DNA of 64,000 nucleotides from Roseateles sp. XES5 (GCF_020535545.1 NZ_CP084752.1:3313501-3377500), one strand, 5' to 3'. Shown: positions 8,506 to 17,517, counted from the first letter of the stretch. The notes: generated by a model not told the origin, from the letters alone. Made by a program: numbers and translations.

Positions 8506-10983
8506 TTGCCGATCTTCCGTCTTCTCTCGGTTTTCTTCACGGTTCTCCTGCTCGCAGCCTCGCCGGTGCTCGCCCAGGCGGAGACGGCGCCGGCCGCCGA
8601 AACCACGACGCAGTTGCAGCAGGCCAATGCCGACCTCGACCGGGCGGGCGGGCAGCTCAATGCGATCCGCGAGCAGGTGGACAAATACAAGGACGATGAT
8701 GCCCGCCTCGTCGACCTGAAGGTGCAGGCCGAGGCGTTGAACCGGTCGATCCTTGCCATCTCCGTTGCGACCCGGCCGCGGCTCGACGCCATCAAGGCGC
8801 GTCAGACCGAATTGGGCGACCCGCCGGCAGACGGTGCGCCACCGGAGGCGGACGTGGTCGTCCAGGAGCGCAAGAAGCTCGCCACGGAGCGTAACGAGAT
8901 CAATGCGCTGACGGGAGAGGCGGAAAATCTTTCCATCGAGGCGACGAAGCTTTCCAATCGCGTCACGGAGATCCGGCGGCAGCTCTTCACCGATGCGATC
9001 CTGAAGCGCACCGAGATCACCCCCGAGCTCTTCACCGAGGCGAGCGGCGCCATCGCCAAGGAAACGCAGACGCTGGGCCGCACCGTGACGGCGTGGCTGC
9101 AGTTCGTCTGGAAGTTCAAGCGCATGCAGCTTCTGGGGGCTGTCGCGCTGTCGCTGATGGCGGCGCTCGTGCTGCTCTCCGGCAGCTACCGGCTGTTCTC
9201 GCCCTATATCACCCGCGTCGCGCAGCAGGAGAAGCCGCACTATATCACGCGCCTCTCGGTCGCCTTCTGGTCGACGATCCTGCCGACCATGGCGGCGGCG
9301 GCCTTTGCCGGGGCGAGTTATTTCTTCCTCGACGCCTTCAAGGTGCTGCGCACGGATATCGCACCCATCGTGGCCATTGCGCTCGGCGTCGTCGTGGCCG
9401 TGTCCTTCGTGGCGCAGCTTGCCAATGCGGTTCTGTCGCCCGCTGACGGGCATTGGCGGCTGGTGCGTGTGTCGGATCCCGGCGCGCGGCGCCTGTGGCT
9501 GCTGATCGTCAGCATGGCCATGGTCAATGCCGCGGACTATTTCCTCGGCACGATCAGCGAGGTGCTCGGCTCACCGGTCGTTCTGACGGTGGTCAAGAGC
9601 TTCTGTGCCTCGATCATCATCGGCGTCCTGCTCGTCATCACCGCCTTCATCAAGCCGGTCCTGCATCAGGGCGAGTTGCCGGATGCGCCGGGCCGCCCCT
9701 GGCCGCGCTCGATCTTCGTGCTTCTGATCCTCACCGGCCTTGGCCTCATCTTCGCGTCCCTGCTCGGCTATGTCGGCATGGCGCGGTTCGTCGCCACGCA
9801 GATCGTCGTGACGGGCGCGGCGATCGTGACGATGTATATCGGCTTCCTCTCGGGACGCGCGGTCTCGGCGACGAACGCTTTTGCGGAAACGGGTGTCGGC
9901 AAGCGGCTGGAGGCCCGCTTTGGCCTCAGCCAGGTGACGCTCGATCAGGTGGGCCTTGCGGCCGGTCTTGCGATCTATCTCCTGATCTTCGTCTGCTTCG
10001 TGCCGCTCATCCTGATGCAATGGGGCTTCCAGTTCGCCGAGATCGAATCCTGGGCCTATCGCATCTTCACGGAAATCCGCATCGGCAGCATCACCATCTC
10101 GCTGGTCGGCATCCTCGCCGGCGTCGCGCTCTTCGCCCTCGGCCTCGTCGTCACGCGCTGGTTCCAGAAATGGGTGGACGGCAATGTGCTGGCGCGCAGC
10201 CAGGTCGATGCGGGTGTGCGCAACTCCGTGCGCACGGCGGTAGGCTATGCGGGGGTGGCGCTTGCCGGCCTCGTCGGCATTTCGGCGGCGGGCATTAATC
10301 TTTCCAGTCTCGCGCTTGTCGCCGGTGCCCTCTCGCTCGGTATCGGTTTCGGCCTCCAGAACATCGTGTCCAACTTCGTTTCGGGCCTCATCCTGCTTGC
10401 CGAGCGGCCTTTCAAGGTGGGCGACTGGGTGGTGGCGGGGACGACGGAAGGCTTCGTGCGCCGGATCTCCGTGCGTGCCACGGAGATCGAGACCTTCCAG
10501 CGCCAGACGGTGATCGTGCCGAACTCCGTGCTCATCAACGGCCAGGTCGGCAACTGGACCCATCGCAACAAGCTCGGCCGCGTCGAGATCGCGATCAGCG
10601 TGCATGCCAGCAACGATCCGCTGCAGGTTCGCGACATCCTCACCGAAGTGGTGCGCGGCCAGCAGGGGCTGTTGCGTAATCCCGAGCCGACCGTGGTCTT
10701 CCAGGCCTTCTCGTCGACGACGCTCGACTTCGAGATCCGCGCCTTCCTTGCCGATATCCTGAACGGCACGGGCGTGAAATCGGAACTGCGCGCCGCCATT
10801 CTGGAACGCTTCCGTGCCGAGGAGATCGCCATCGGTGCGCCCGCGGCGGCCGAGGTGCCGATCAAGATCTCGCCCGAGGGCGCAGAACTGCTCACCGCTC
10901 TTCTCGAACAGGCGACGGAAAAGGTGCGCCCGAAAGCGCCGCGCAAGCGCGGCAAGCCGGACGAAGACACGCCCGAGACCTGA
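8506..10983 (+). CDS. Large MscS-family mechanosensitive channel with DUF3772 domain
   Basis: An 825-aa inner-membrane protein. Residues 1-26 are a signal peptide, followed by a periplasmic coiled-coil part of the DUF3772 type (about 30-200). Transmembrane helices begin near 206, and the MscS pore and beta domain lies at about 583-760. There the pore helix reads SLGIGFGLQNIVSNFVSGLILL and the beta domain begins ERPFKVGDWV. The C-terminus is a basic tail. The architecture resembles MscK/YbdG-like large channels that release solutes on hypo-osmotic shock. The start is a TTG at 8506, chosen because it begins the signal peptide directly. Osmotic adaptation would fit a betaine-using organism, but this is only context. 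Confidence 0.9.
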   Translation: MPIFRLLSVFFTVLLLAASPVLAQAETAPAAETTTQLQQANADLDRAGGQLNAIREQVDKYKDDDARLVDLKVQAEALNRSILAISVATRPRLDAIKARQTELGDPPADGAPPEADVVVQERKKLATERNEINALTGEAENLSIEATKLSNRVTEIRRQLFTDAILKRTEITPELFTEASGAIAKETQTLGRTVTAWLQFVWKFKRMQLLGAVALSLMAALVLLSGSYRLFSPYITRVAQQEKPHYITRLSVAFWSTILPTMAAAAFAGASYFFLDAFKVLRTDIAPIVAIALGVVVAVSFVAQLANAVLSPADGHWRLVRVSDPGARRLWLLIVSMAMVNAADYFLGTISEVLGSPVVLTVVKSFCASIIIGVLLVITAFIKPVLHQGELPDAPGRPWPRSIFVLLILTGLGLIFASLLGYVGMARFVATQIVVTGAAIVTMYIGFLSGRAVSATNAFAETGVGKRLEARFGLSQVTLDQVGLAAGLAIYLLIFVCFVPLILMQWGFQFAEIESWAYRIFTEIRIGSITISLVGILAGVALFALGLVVTRWFQKWVDGNVLARSQVDAGVRNSVRTAVGYAGVALAGLVGISAAGINLSSLALVAGALSLGIGFGLQNIVSNFVSGLILLAERPFKVGDWVVAGTTEGFVRRISVRATEIETFQRQTVIVPNSVLINGQVGNWTHRNKLGRVEIAISVHASNDPLQVRDILTEVVRGQQGLLRNPEPTVVFQAFSSTTLDFEIRAFLADILNGTGVKSELRAAILERFRAEEIAIGAPAAAEVPIKISPEGAELLTALLEQATEKVRPKAPRKRGKPDEDTPET

Positions 10984-11126
10984 CGGCCCGCCAGGTTTCC
11001 GGCACATGAATGCCGCATTCACGCTGCATTCAGCCGCCCCCTCATAAAACACATGCAAATCCCATCGGGGAACGGTAGTGTTCCACCAGGGCTTTGAAGA
11101 GGGCGGCGCTGCGGCGCCGGGTGAAG

Positions 11127-11390
11127 ATGAAGCGAATGATCATGATGCTTCTCGTGTCGGCTGCGGTGTCCGCTCCGGCCATGGCTGCCTCGGTAACCAA
11201 CAAGGACGCCGACACGCAGGTTCTCGTCATCGTCGAGGGCGGCAACCGCGCCGAAGTCGCGCTGGAGCCAGGCTCGACCGAGACCATCTGCCCCTCCGGC
11301 TGTTTCGTCACCCTGCCGAATGGCGACCGTATCGCCCTCAACGGCGGTGAAGAGGTGGAAATCGAAGGCGGCGCAGCCTCGGTCAAGTAA
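11127..11390 (+). CDS. Small exported hypothetical protein
   Basis: An 87-aa protein with a signal peptide (MMLLVSAAVSAPAMAA) and a mature part carrying one cysteine pair (ETICPSGCFVTL), likely a small periplasmic beta-structure. The ATG at 11127 is the first plausible start, though an ATG at 11136 would also give a signal peptide. A hairpin follows at 11407-11429. Function unknown. Confidence 0.65.
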   Translation: MKRMIMMLLVSAAVSAPAMAASVTNKDADTQVLVIVEGGNRAEVALEPGSTETICPSGCFVTLPNGDRIALNGGEEVEIEGGAASVK

Positions 11391-11406
11391 GCATTCGAGA
11401 ATTGCG

Positions 11407-11437
11407 GGCGCGGCAAGAAGAGCCGCGCCGTTTGAAT
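11407..11437 (+). terminator. Rho-independent terminator
   Basis: GGCGCGGC (11407-11414) pairs with GCCGCGCC (11422-11429), followed by GTTTGAATTT. A second inverted repeat, ATTGCCGG and CCGGCAAT (11449-11471), lies just downstream. Confidence 0.65.
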
Positions 11438-11572
11438 TTCGTTGCAAGATTGCCGGCCAAGGCCCGGCAATTGTTGCTTACCACGTTTTCATGCCCTCTA
11501 AATTTAACGCTTTTGCAAAGGGTTGTGGCTACCCCTTAACTTCGGGGAAAGTTCATACCACAAAGGCATATC

Positions 11573-12400
11573 ATGGCGTTTATCGGCATTTCCGGGATGC
11601 AGTATTCCGGCGCGTCTCTCTCGCATCACCGTATTCTTGTTGCCGAAGACTCCAATGTCTTCACCTCCATGATCTCCAAACGGCTGAAGGAGCTTTTCGA
11701 CCTCGACGTCGAGATTTGCCGCAGCTTCGAGGAACTTGAACTTGCCTATGACAAGTCGAGCGAGAAGATCACGCTCGCAATCTCCAACATCAACCTGCCG
11801 GGCGCGGAAAACGGCGAGGCGCTGAACTATCTCGTCGACCTGTCCATTCCGACGATCGTCTTTACCGGCACGTTCCAGCAGACGACGCGCGACCAGCTGC
11901 TCTCCAAGGAGATCGTCGACTACATCCTCAAGGACAATGTCTTCGCGGTCGACATGCTGGCGGAATCGGTCTGCCGCTTCCTCACCAACCACCAGCACCA
12001 TGTCCTGATCGTCGATGACAGCGCGACGGCGCGGGCCCTGCTTTCCACGCGTCTCAAGCGCTACAATTTCCGCGTCAGCGTCGCCGAGAACGGCTCGAGC
12101 GCGCTCGCGTTGCTGAAGGATCATCCGGATATCGGCCTGATGATCACCGACTACAACATGCCCGACATCGACGGCTTCGAGCTGACGCGGCGCATCCGCG
12201 GCACGCGCGGCTCCCACCAGCTGCGCATCATCGGCGTGTCCTCCTCCACCGACCGGCTGCTCTCGGCGCGGTTCCTGAAGGCCGGCGGCAACGATTTCAT
12301 CATGCGGCCGTTCATCGACGAGGAGTTCTATTGCCGCGTGAACCAGAACCTCGACACGCTGACCCAAATCCGCACCGCTCAGCAGCGCCTGAGCGCCTGA
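11573..12400 (+). CDS. Tandem-receiver (REC-REC) protein without output domain
   Basis: A 275-aa protein with two receiver domains and nothing after them. REC1 (about 20-140) has the acidic pair (LVAEDS) and a lysine (YILKDN), but the phospho-acceptor position reads AISNINLP, so the aspartate is replaced by asparagine and REC1 should not be phosphorylated in the usual way. REC2 (about 143-265) has LIVDDS and the acceptor in ITDYNMPDIDG, but the conserved lysine position reads MRPF. It is a clear relative of the next gene, which carries the same two receivers plus GGDEF, and probably works with it as an adaptor. Confidence 0.85.
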   Translation: MAFIGISGMQYSGASLSHHRILVAEDSNVFTSMISKRLKELFDLDVEICRSFEELELAYDKSSEKITLAISNINLPGAENGEALNYLVDLSIPTIVFTGTFQQTTRDQLLSKEIVDYILKDNVFAVDMLAESVCRFLTNHQHHVLIVDDSATARALLSTRLKRYNFRVSVAENGSSALALLKDHPDIGLMITDYNMPDIDGFELTRRIRGTRGSHQLRIIGVSSSTDRLLSARFLKAGGNDFIMRPFIDEEFYCRVNQNLDTLTQIRTAQQRLSA

Positions 12401-12533
12401 AACGGCGCACGGACGATCCACCCAGTTCTGTCCCTTACGTTACGTGAGATATTTCCCGGAGAATTAACCACTTGGTAAAACCGGTGGTTTGTAATGCGCG
12501 CAAACGGGAACTTCATCTAGGGTACTGGACGAC

Positions 12534-13862
12534 GTGGGAGTGGATTCCAATCCGCAGCGAGGGCCTGCATTCCTGCGCCACTCCGGCCAGCAGGTTTTGC
12601 TCGTGGAAGACTCGCGCATGTTTTCCACGGCGCTCAAGTACCGTCTGGAAAAAGAGCTCGGCGTCACCGTCACCCATTGCCCCAGCATGGCGGCGGTGCG
12701 GGCGATCTTCCAGGCCGACGCGCCGGAATTCTCGCTCGCCGTTCTCGATCTCAACCTGCCGGACGCGCCCAATTGCGAGGCGCTCGACTATGTGATCTCC
12801 AAGGGTATCGCGCCGCTGGTCTTCACCGGTTCGTTCAGCGATGCCACGCGCGACCATATCCTGGCGAAGAACGTGCTGGACTACGTCGTCAAGGACAGCC
12901 CGGCCGCCATGCAGCAGCTCGTGCTTGCCGTCGACCGCATCCTGACGAGCGGGAAGACCCAGGTGCTCGTCGTCGATTCCGATCCGGAAAGCCTGCAGCA
13001 GCAGATCAATCTCATCGCCAAGCAGCGTTTCCAGATCATCGCGGTGGAAAGCGGCGCGGCGGCGCTCGATGCCCTCGACAGCCATGCCGGGATCGACATG
13101 GTCGTCGCCGATCTCGATCTTGCCGACATGGACGGCTTTGCGCTGCTGTCCGAAATACGCCAGCGGCATGGCGACGACACGGTGCGCGTCGTCGGTCTTT
13201 CGACCTCGGACGACCGCATGGTCGCCGCCCGGTTCCTGCGCGCCGGCGGGGACGAATACATTCAGAAACCCTTCCTTGTCGAAGAGTTCAACAGCCGCAT
13301 CTTCCACGTCGCGGCGATCCAGAAGCGCGTGCAGTCGCTGCACCGCATCGCCGCGCGGGACTATCTCACCGACATCTACAATCGCCGCTACTTCTTCGAG
13401 ACCGGGCCGCGACTGGTGGATCAGGCGCTGCGCCGCGGCGAGGCCATGTCGATCGCCATTCTCGACATCGATCATTTCAAGCGTCTCAACGACACCTATG
13501 GCCACGAGGTCGGCGACGTCGTGCTGAAGGCCGTTTCCCGGCGCCTCAAGCATCGGGTGGATGGACGTCATCTGCTCGCGCGCCTCGGCGGCGAGGAATT
13601 CGGCATCATCTTCAACGGCCTGGCGCTGGATGAGGCGCTGGATTGCTGTGAGCGGCTGCGCGAGGATCTCGCGGCCCATCCGATCAATGCGGACGGGGAG
13701 GCGCTGACCATCACGGTTTCCGCGGGCCTTGCCGCCATTTCGGAGCGTGAAACCTTCGACAACTATCTCAATGCCGCCGACCAGTTCCTCTACATGGCCA
13801 AACATGCCGGCCGGAACCGCGTCTTCTCCGAGCTGTCGCTGGTGAGCGCGCTGGCAAGCTAG
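12534..13862 (+). CDS. REC-REC-GGDEF diguanylate cyclase (PleD-like)
   Basis: A 442-aa response regulator predicted to make cyclic di-GMP in the cytoplasm. REC1 (about 18-135) has LVEDS and VLDLNLP; REC2 (about 140-265) has the acceptor in VADLDLADMDG and the lysine in YIQKPF. The GGDEF domain spans about 280-440, with ARDYLTDIYNRRYFF, DIDHFKRLNDTYGH and the active-site signature GGEEF. The residues before GGEEF are DGRHLLARL, so the usual RxxD inhibitory site is absent and product inhibition is likely lost. The start is a GTG at 12534; no ATG fits. The domain order equals PleD of Caulobacter. Confidence 0.92.
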   Translation: MGVDSNPQRGPAFLRHSGQQVLLVEDSRMFSTALKYRLEKELGVTVTHCPSMAAVRAIFQADAPEFSLAVLDLNLPDAPNCEALDYVISKGIAPLVFTGSFSDATRDHILAKNVLDYVVKDSPAAMQQLVLAVDRILTSGKTQVLVVDSDPESLQQQINLIAKQRFQIIAVESGAAALDALDSHAGIDMVVADLDLADMDGFALLSEIRQRHGDDTVRVVGLSTSDDRMVAARFLRAGGDEYIQKPFLVEEFNSRIFHVAAIQKRVQSLHRIAARDYLTDIYNRRYFFETGPRLVDQALRRGEAMSIAILDIDHFKRLNDTYGHEVGDVVLKAVSRRLKHRVDGRHLLARLGGEEFGIIFNGLALDEALDCCERLREDLAAHPINADGEALTITVSAGLAAISERETFDNYLNAADQFLYMAKHAGRNRVFSELSLVSALAS

Positions 13863-13884
13863 GCGGATTTGGGGCGTATTGCCC

Positions 13885-13920
13885 GACGCCGAAGCGATGT
13901 CGCTTCGGCTGGATATGCTC
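13885..13920. repeat. Short rhizobial palindromic repeat (partial)
   Basis: The segment GACGCCGAAGCGA, a few bases, then GCTTCGGCTGGATATGCT is nearly identical to 36856-36890 inside a larger repeat. It forms a hairpin by GCCGAAGCGA pairing with CGCTTCGGC. It belongs to the intergenic palindromic repeats common in Rhizobiaceae. Confidence 0.6.
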
Positions 13921-13950
13921 AAAAAGCCCCGCCGGCGACGGCGGGGCTTT
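13921..13950. terminator. Bidirectional terminator
   Basis: AAAGCCCCGCC and GGCGGGGCTTT form a strong stem with a short loop, with A-rich and T-rich flanks on the two sides. It lies between the convergent diguanylate cyclase and AraC regulator genes and can serve both. Confidence 0.8.
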
Positions 13951-13964
13951 CGTCTTGATGATCT

Positions 13965-14984
13965 TCAGCGGGCGATGGCCGAAAGCGTCAGCTTGCGCTC
14001 TGCGCGTTCCTGCTGGGGCGAACGGTTGTAGAGTTCGCGGTAACACTTGGAGAAGTGCGAGGCTGAGACGAAGCCACAGGCGACGGCCACTTCCACGACC
14101 GGCATGGAGGATTGCACGAGCAGGTGCCGCGCGCGGTCGAGGCGGATTTCGAGATAGTAGCGGGCAGGCGAACGGCCCATTTCCTGGCGGAACAGGCGCT
14201 CGATCTGACGGCGCGAGAGATCGGCGCTGTCGGCGATCTCCAGGAGCGACAGCGGCTCGGCGAGGTTCTTTTCCATGAGTTCGATGATCGACAGAACCTT
14301 GGCGTTCTGCACGCCGAGGCGCGCGCGCAGCGGCAGGCGCTGGCGGTCGTGCGGCCCGCGCACGCGGTCGGTGAGAGCCTGTTCGCAGACGCGGTTGACG
14401 AGGTTCTCGCCGAAATCCTGGTCGATGAGGTTCAGCATCATGTCGAGCGAGGCGGTGCCGCCGGCGCAGGTATAGATGTTGCTGTCGATTTCGTAGAGAT
14501 CGGCATAGACGTCGGCCTGCGGGAAGGCCTCGGCAAAGCCCGGCAGGTTTTCCCAGTGGATGGCGCAGCGCTTGCCGGACAGGAGGCCCGCCTGGGCGAG
14601 CACATGGGCGCCCGTACAGAGCGAGCCGACAGCGATGCCGCGGTTATAGACTTCGCGCAGCCAGGCGTTGACCGACTTGTTGGAGAAATCCTCGACATAG
14701 ATGCCGGAACAGACCAGCACCATGGAGGGACGGGTCTCGCCGCCGAGATACTTGCGCTCGTCGGCGAGTGAGGAGTTGACCTCGATGCCGATGCCGCTGG
14801 AGGAGAGCACCTGCTGGCCGTCGGTGGAGGCGAGGCGCCAGGTATAGGCCTCGTAGCCGAGCATACGGTTGGCGATGCGCAGCGTCTCGATGGCCGCCGA
14901 AAAGGGCAGCATGGAGAAGTTGGGCACGAGGAAGAAGACCAGAGAACGCTTCTTGACGTTTTGCTTGTTCATCGGGATATCCAT
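13965..14984 (-). CDS. GlxA/GbdR-like AraC-family regulator with DJ-1-type domain
   Basis: A 339-aa transcription factor. The N-terminal DJ-1/PfpI-like domain (about 15-190) includes GSLCTGAHVLAQAGLLSGKR and CAGGTASLDMMLNLID. The C-terminal AraC helix-turn-helix pair (about 235-325) includes LLEIADSADLSRRQIERLFR and VVEVAVACGFVSASHFSKCYRE. This architecture is shared by GbdR, the glycine betaine/dimethylglycine-responsive activator of Pseudomonas, and by other GlxA proteins. Its place about 3.5 kb from the corrinoid methyltransferase locus makes it the best candidate regulator of that locus, by inference. The ligand cannot be read from sequence. Confidence 0.85.
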   Translation of the reverse strand: MDIPMNKQNVKKRSLVFFLVPNFSMLPFSAAIETLRIANRMLGYEAYTWRLASTDGQQVLSSSGIGIEVNSSLADERKYLGGETRPSMVLVCSGIYVEDFSNKSVNAWLREVYNRGIAVGSLCTGAHVLAQAGLLSGKRCAIHWENLPGFAEAFPQADVYADLYEIDSNIYTCAGGTASLDMMLNLIDQDFGENLVNRVCEQALTDRVRGPHDRQRLPLRARLGVQNAKVLSIIELMEKNLAEPLSLLEIADSADLSRRQIERLFRQEMGRSPARYYLEIRLDRARHLLVQSSMPVVEVAVACGFVSASHFSKCYRELYNRSPQQERAERKLTLSAIAR

Positions 14985-15259
14985 GCTGAGGGGGCGGATG
15001 TCGCAATCGTCGCAGGCGAAACGGCCGTCGCGCTAGCATTTTTGCGACGGAGAAAAGGATGGTTGCGACTGATGTATCGGATGCATCGTTGAAATGTCAG
15101 GGCCTTGCGGCGGAATTGCGGCTGGCCCATCTGCCTTGCACATTTGCGACCTTGCCGGCGGCAGCGTCAGATTGCGACAGCGGCTTTCCGACACGCGTTC
15201 CGGTTTGACAAGGCGCATCGACCCCGCCAAAACGAAACCGACTTGCGAGGAGGACGGCC

Positions 15260-15865
15260 ATGCTGCCAGACGGATACTCTGACGTGCCGGCGGGAAAGCT
15301 CGCCGCGGTGGTCACCTGCCTGGAGATGCGGGCGGCGCCTGCGCCGCGTGGCGATCCCGCGCAGCCTGGCATCACGCTGGAACGCATCGAGCGGCCGGAC
15401 ATCGCCTGGTATCGCGATCTCTACAGGCGCATCGGCGCCGACTGGCTCTGGTCCTCGCGCCTTTCTCCCGCCGACGAAGACCTTGCGGCGATTCTCCACC
15501 ACCCGGATGTCGAGGTTTACGCGGTGATGGCGAATGGGCGCGGCGAGGGGCTCCTGGAACTCGACTTCCGCGCGGCGGGCGCCTGCGAACTCGCCTTTTT
15601 CGGCCTGACGACGGCGATCATCGGCAACGGGACGGGGCGGTGGTTGATGAACCGGGCGATTGCGCGCGCCTGGTCGCGGGAGGGTTCGGCCATCGGGCGC
15701 TTCTGGGTGCATACCTGCACGCTGGATTCGCCGCAGGCGCTCGGCTTCTACATGCGCTCGGGCTTTGTGCCGGTGGAGCGTCAGGTCGAGGTTTTCGACG
15801 ATCCGCGGCTGACGGGCGTGCTGCCGGAAACGGCCGCGCCGCATATTCCCATTCTGAGGCCCTAA
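15260..15865 (+). CDS. GNAT-family N-acetyltransferase
   Basis: A 201-aa acetyl-CoA-dependent acetyltransferase of unknown substrate. The GNAT core lies at about 35-170: the acetyl-CoA loop region reads LTTAIIGNGTGRWLMNRAI, followed by VHTCTLDSPQALGFYMRSGF, the typical motif B/C ending. The ATG at 15260 is preceded by a GCGAGGAGG site. It lies between the AraC regulator (divergent) and the DUF1127 genes. Confidence 0.85.
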   Translation: MLPDGYSDVPAGKLAAVVTCLEMRAAPAPRGDPAQPGITLERIERPDIAWYRDLYRRIGADWLWSSRLSPADEDLAAILHHPDVEVYAVMANGRGEGLLELDFRAAGACELAFFGLTTAIIGNGTGRWLMNRAIARAWSREGSAIGRFWVHTCTLDSPQALGFYMRSGFVPVERQVEVFDDPRLTGVLPETAAPHIPILRP

Positions 15866-15907
15866 AAGAAAACCGCCGGAGAGACTTTGAAGGTCAGCTC
15901 CGGCGGT
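15866..15907 (-). terminator. Terminator of the minus-strand DUF1127 gene
   Basis: Read on the minus strand, CCGCCGGAG and CTCCGGCGG form a stem (15873-15881 with 15898-15906) followed by TTTTCTTTT. It lies just after the plus-strand GNAT stop, so it may serve both transcripts. Confidence 0.7.
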
Positions 15908-15952
15908 GTCTGGCGTCGTCGTCTTTCGGCGGATTGCCGTTGCAGGCGTCCG

Positions 15953-16156
15953 TCATCGCGTCGTCTTGTCGAACGAGCGGAAACCGATGTCCTTGCGCTG
16001 GTCGTAGGACAGGCTTTCGATTTCGCGTTCGACGCGGTAGCGGCGCCAGGCAGCGGCGATCCGCAGGGAGACTTCACGCAGGATATGCGACAGGCCGCCG
16101 GCATCGCGGGTGCTTGCTGCACGCCGGACCGGACGATGTTCCAATGCAATTGCCAT
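15953..16156 (-). CDS. DUF1127-like small protein
   Basis: A 67-aa arginine-rich helical protein. The C-terminal part (WRRYRVEREIESLSYDQRKD then IGF) fits the DUF1127 motif, an amphipathic helix ending in D-IG. Such mini-proteins in Agrobacterium and Brucella are reported to act in RNA turnover or metabolic control and to be governed by the LysR regulator VtlR. Here the promoter carries the CAATCAAACGAA motif found also before the neighbouring LysR gene. Confidence 0.7.
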   Translation of the reverse strand: MAIALEHRPVRRAASTRDAGGLSHILREVSLRIAAAWRRYRVEREIESLSYDQRKDIGFRSFDKTTR

Positions 16157-16233
16157 TTCCAGGGTTCCTTTCGAGCTTGGGAGGAATCGAAAGGTCGCGA
16201 CCTTGATCGTGACTATCTCGCACCCTCACGCAT

Positions 16234-16257
16234 CAATCAAACGAATATATTTGATTG
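16234..16257. promoter_or_regulatory. Inverted repeat, candidate LysR operator
   Basis: CAATCAAA (16234-16241), 8 bases, TTTGATTG (16250-16257) form a perfect inverted repeat. The left arm with its next bases reads CAATCAAACGAA, which recurs exactly at 16541-16552. It sits 78 bases upstream of the DUF1127 start at 16156. Confidence 0.6.
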
Positions 16258-16263
16258 GATTGA

Positions 16264-16482
16264 TCAGTTGTCTTCATGCTTCATAAGGGCAGGCCAGTTG
16301 ATGTCCTGCTGCAGATAGTCCGGCAGTTGGGACAATTCTTCGGCCGTGTGGCGAACCGTGACGCGCCGCCGATGGGCTTCGATGGCGTCGCCCACGAAGC
16401 GCCGTATTGCGTAGTAGAATCCGTTTCCGCGGGCGAGAACGGCGAGATCGGCGCCGGTTTTGAACGATTTTAGCGTGTTCAT
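16264..16482 (-). CDS. DUF1127-like small protein
   Basis: A 72-aa basic protein with IEAHRRRVTVRHTAEELSQL followed by LQQDINW, a divergent DUF1127-type helix. It is divergent from the LysR gene at 16600 and shares the intergenic region that holds the motif at 16541-16552. Function unknown; see the neighbouring 67-aa relative. Confidence 0.65.
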   Translation of the reverse strand: MNTLKSFKTGADLAVLARGNGFYYAIRRFVGDAIEAHRRRVTVRHTAEELSQLPDYLQQDINWPALMKHEDN

Positions 16483-16540
16483 GGCGTTTTTCCTTCCATT
16501 CGATTGCTTTGCAGATTGACTATCCGCCCATCTCGGTTTT

Positions 16541-16552
16541 CAATCAAACGAA
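16541..16552. promoter_or_regulatory. Second copy of the CAATCAAACGAA motif
   Basis: An exact 12-base copy of the left arm at 16234-16245, placed between the divergent DUF1127 gene (start 16482) and LysR gene (start 16600). Position and repetition suggest an operator of the LysR protein, including autoregulation. Confidence 0.55.
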
Positions 16553-16599
16553 ATGAAGTGACGCTTTACTTCAGAATTTCTGATCCATGGAGGCAGGCA

Positions 16600-17517
16600 A
16601 TGAATCTGCTGATGCGCCAGACGCTCCCCTTGCTGGAGCTCGATATCCTGAAAACATTCGTGGCGATTGCCGAGACCGGCAACTTCACCACGGCCGCCGA
16701 GACGGTCCACCGCACGCCTTCGGCCGTGTCCATGCAGATCAAGAAGCTGGAGGAGCTTCTGGGCTGCACGCTGTTCCGGCGCGATGCGCGCTCGGTGGTG
16801 CTGACCCATCATGGCGAGGTTCTGTTGTCCTATGCGCGGCGGCTGATTGCACTGAGCAACGAGGCGGTGTCGCGCTTCATGATGCCGGAAATGAACGGCG
16901 TCGTGCGGCTCGGCGCGCCTGACGATGTCGGCGAGCTCATCCTGCCGGAAGTGCTGCGCCGGTTTGCCGATACCTATCCGTCGATCGCCGTCAATGTCTC
17001 CATCGAGAACAGCGCGAACCTGCGCCGGGCCGTCGCCGAACGCCGGCTGGATCTCGCGATCTTCAACGCCACGGATGGTACGATCCCCGTTCCGGGCGAA
17101 ATCCTGCTCAAGGAGCAGCTCGTCTGGGCCGGCAAGAATTGCGGCACGGCGCACCTGAAAAACCCGCTGCCGGTCTCGGTGTGGGAAGAGGGTTGCATCT
17201 GGCGCGCCCGCGCGCTGGAGGAGCTGAGCCGGTCGGGCCGCGATTTCCGCGTCGCCTATTTCTGCGCCCATCATATGGGCCAGCGTGCGGCCATCCGCGC
17301 CGACCTTGCCGTCGCGCCGCTCGCCCGCTTCCTCGTCGGCGACGACATGGTGGCCCTCGGGGAGAAGGACGGCCTGCCGGATCTCGGCAGCTACCTTATC
17401 GGCCTCGTCGTCAGCGAGGAGGCGGAAACGCCGGCGCAGGCCGTCGCCGACTATATCCGCGCGGCCTTCGCCCGCATGGAGCGCCGGCCGATGGATATGC
17501 TGCAGGTCGCCTGCTGA
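16600..17517 (+). CDS. LysR-family regulator next to DUF1127 genes (VtlR-like context)
   Basis: A 305-aa LysR-type regulator. The winged helix-turn-helix lies at about 11-70 (LDILKTFVAIAETGNFTTAA, then TPSAVSMQIKKLEELLG), followed by a periplasmic-binding-like effector domain. In Brucella and Agrobacterium the LysR protein VtlR controls genes for DUF1127 mini-proteins, and this gene is divergent from one and close to another. The ATG at 16600 is preceded by GGAGG. It resembles the LysR protein at 33239-34156, also beside a DUF1127-like gene. Whether it is VtlR itself cannot be decided here. Confidence 0.85.
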   Translation: MNLLMRQTLPLLELDILKTFVAIAETGNFTTAAETVHRTPSAVSMQIKKLEELLGCTLFRRDARSVVLTHHGEVLLSYARRLIALSNEAVSRFMMPEMNGVVRLGAPDDVGELILPEVLRRFADTYPSIAVNVSIENSANLRRAVAERRLDLAIFNATDGTIPVPGEILLKEQLVWAGKNCGTAHLKNPLPVSVWEEGCIWRARALEELSRSGRDFRVAYFCAHHMGQRAAIRADLAVAPLARFLVGDDMVALGEKDGLPDLGSYLIGLVVSEEAETPAQAVADYIRAAFARMERRPMDMLQVAC

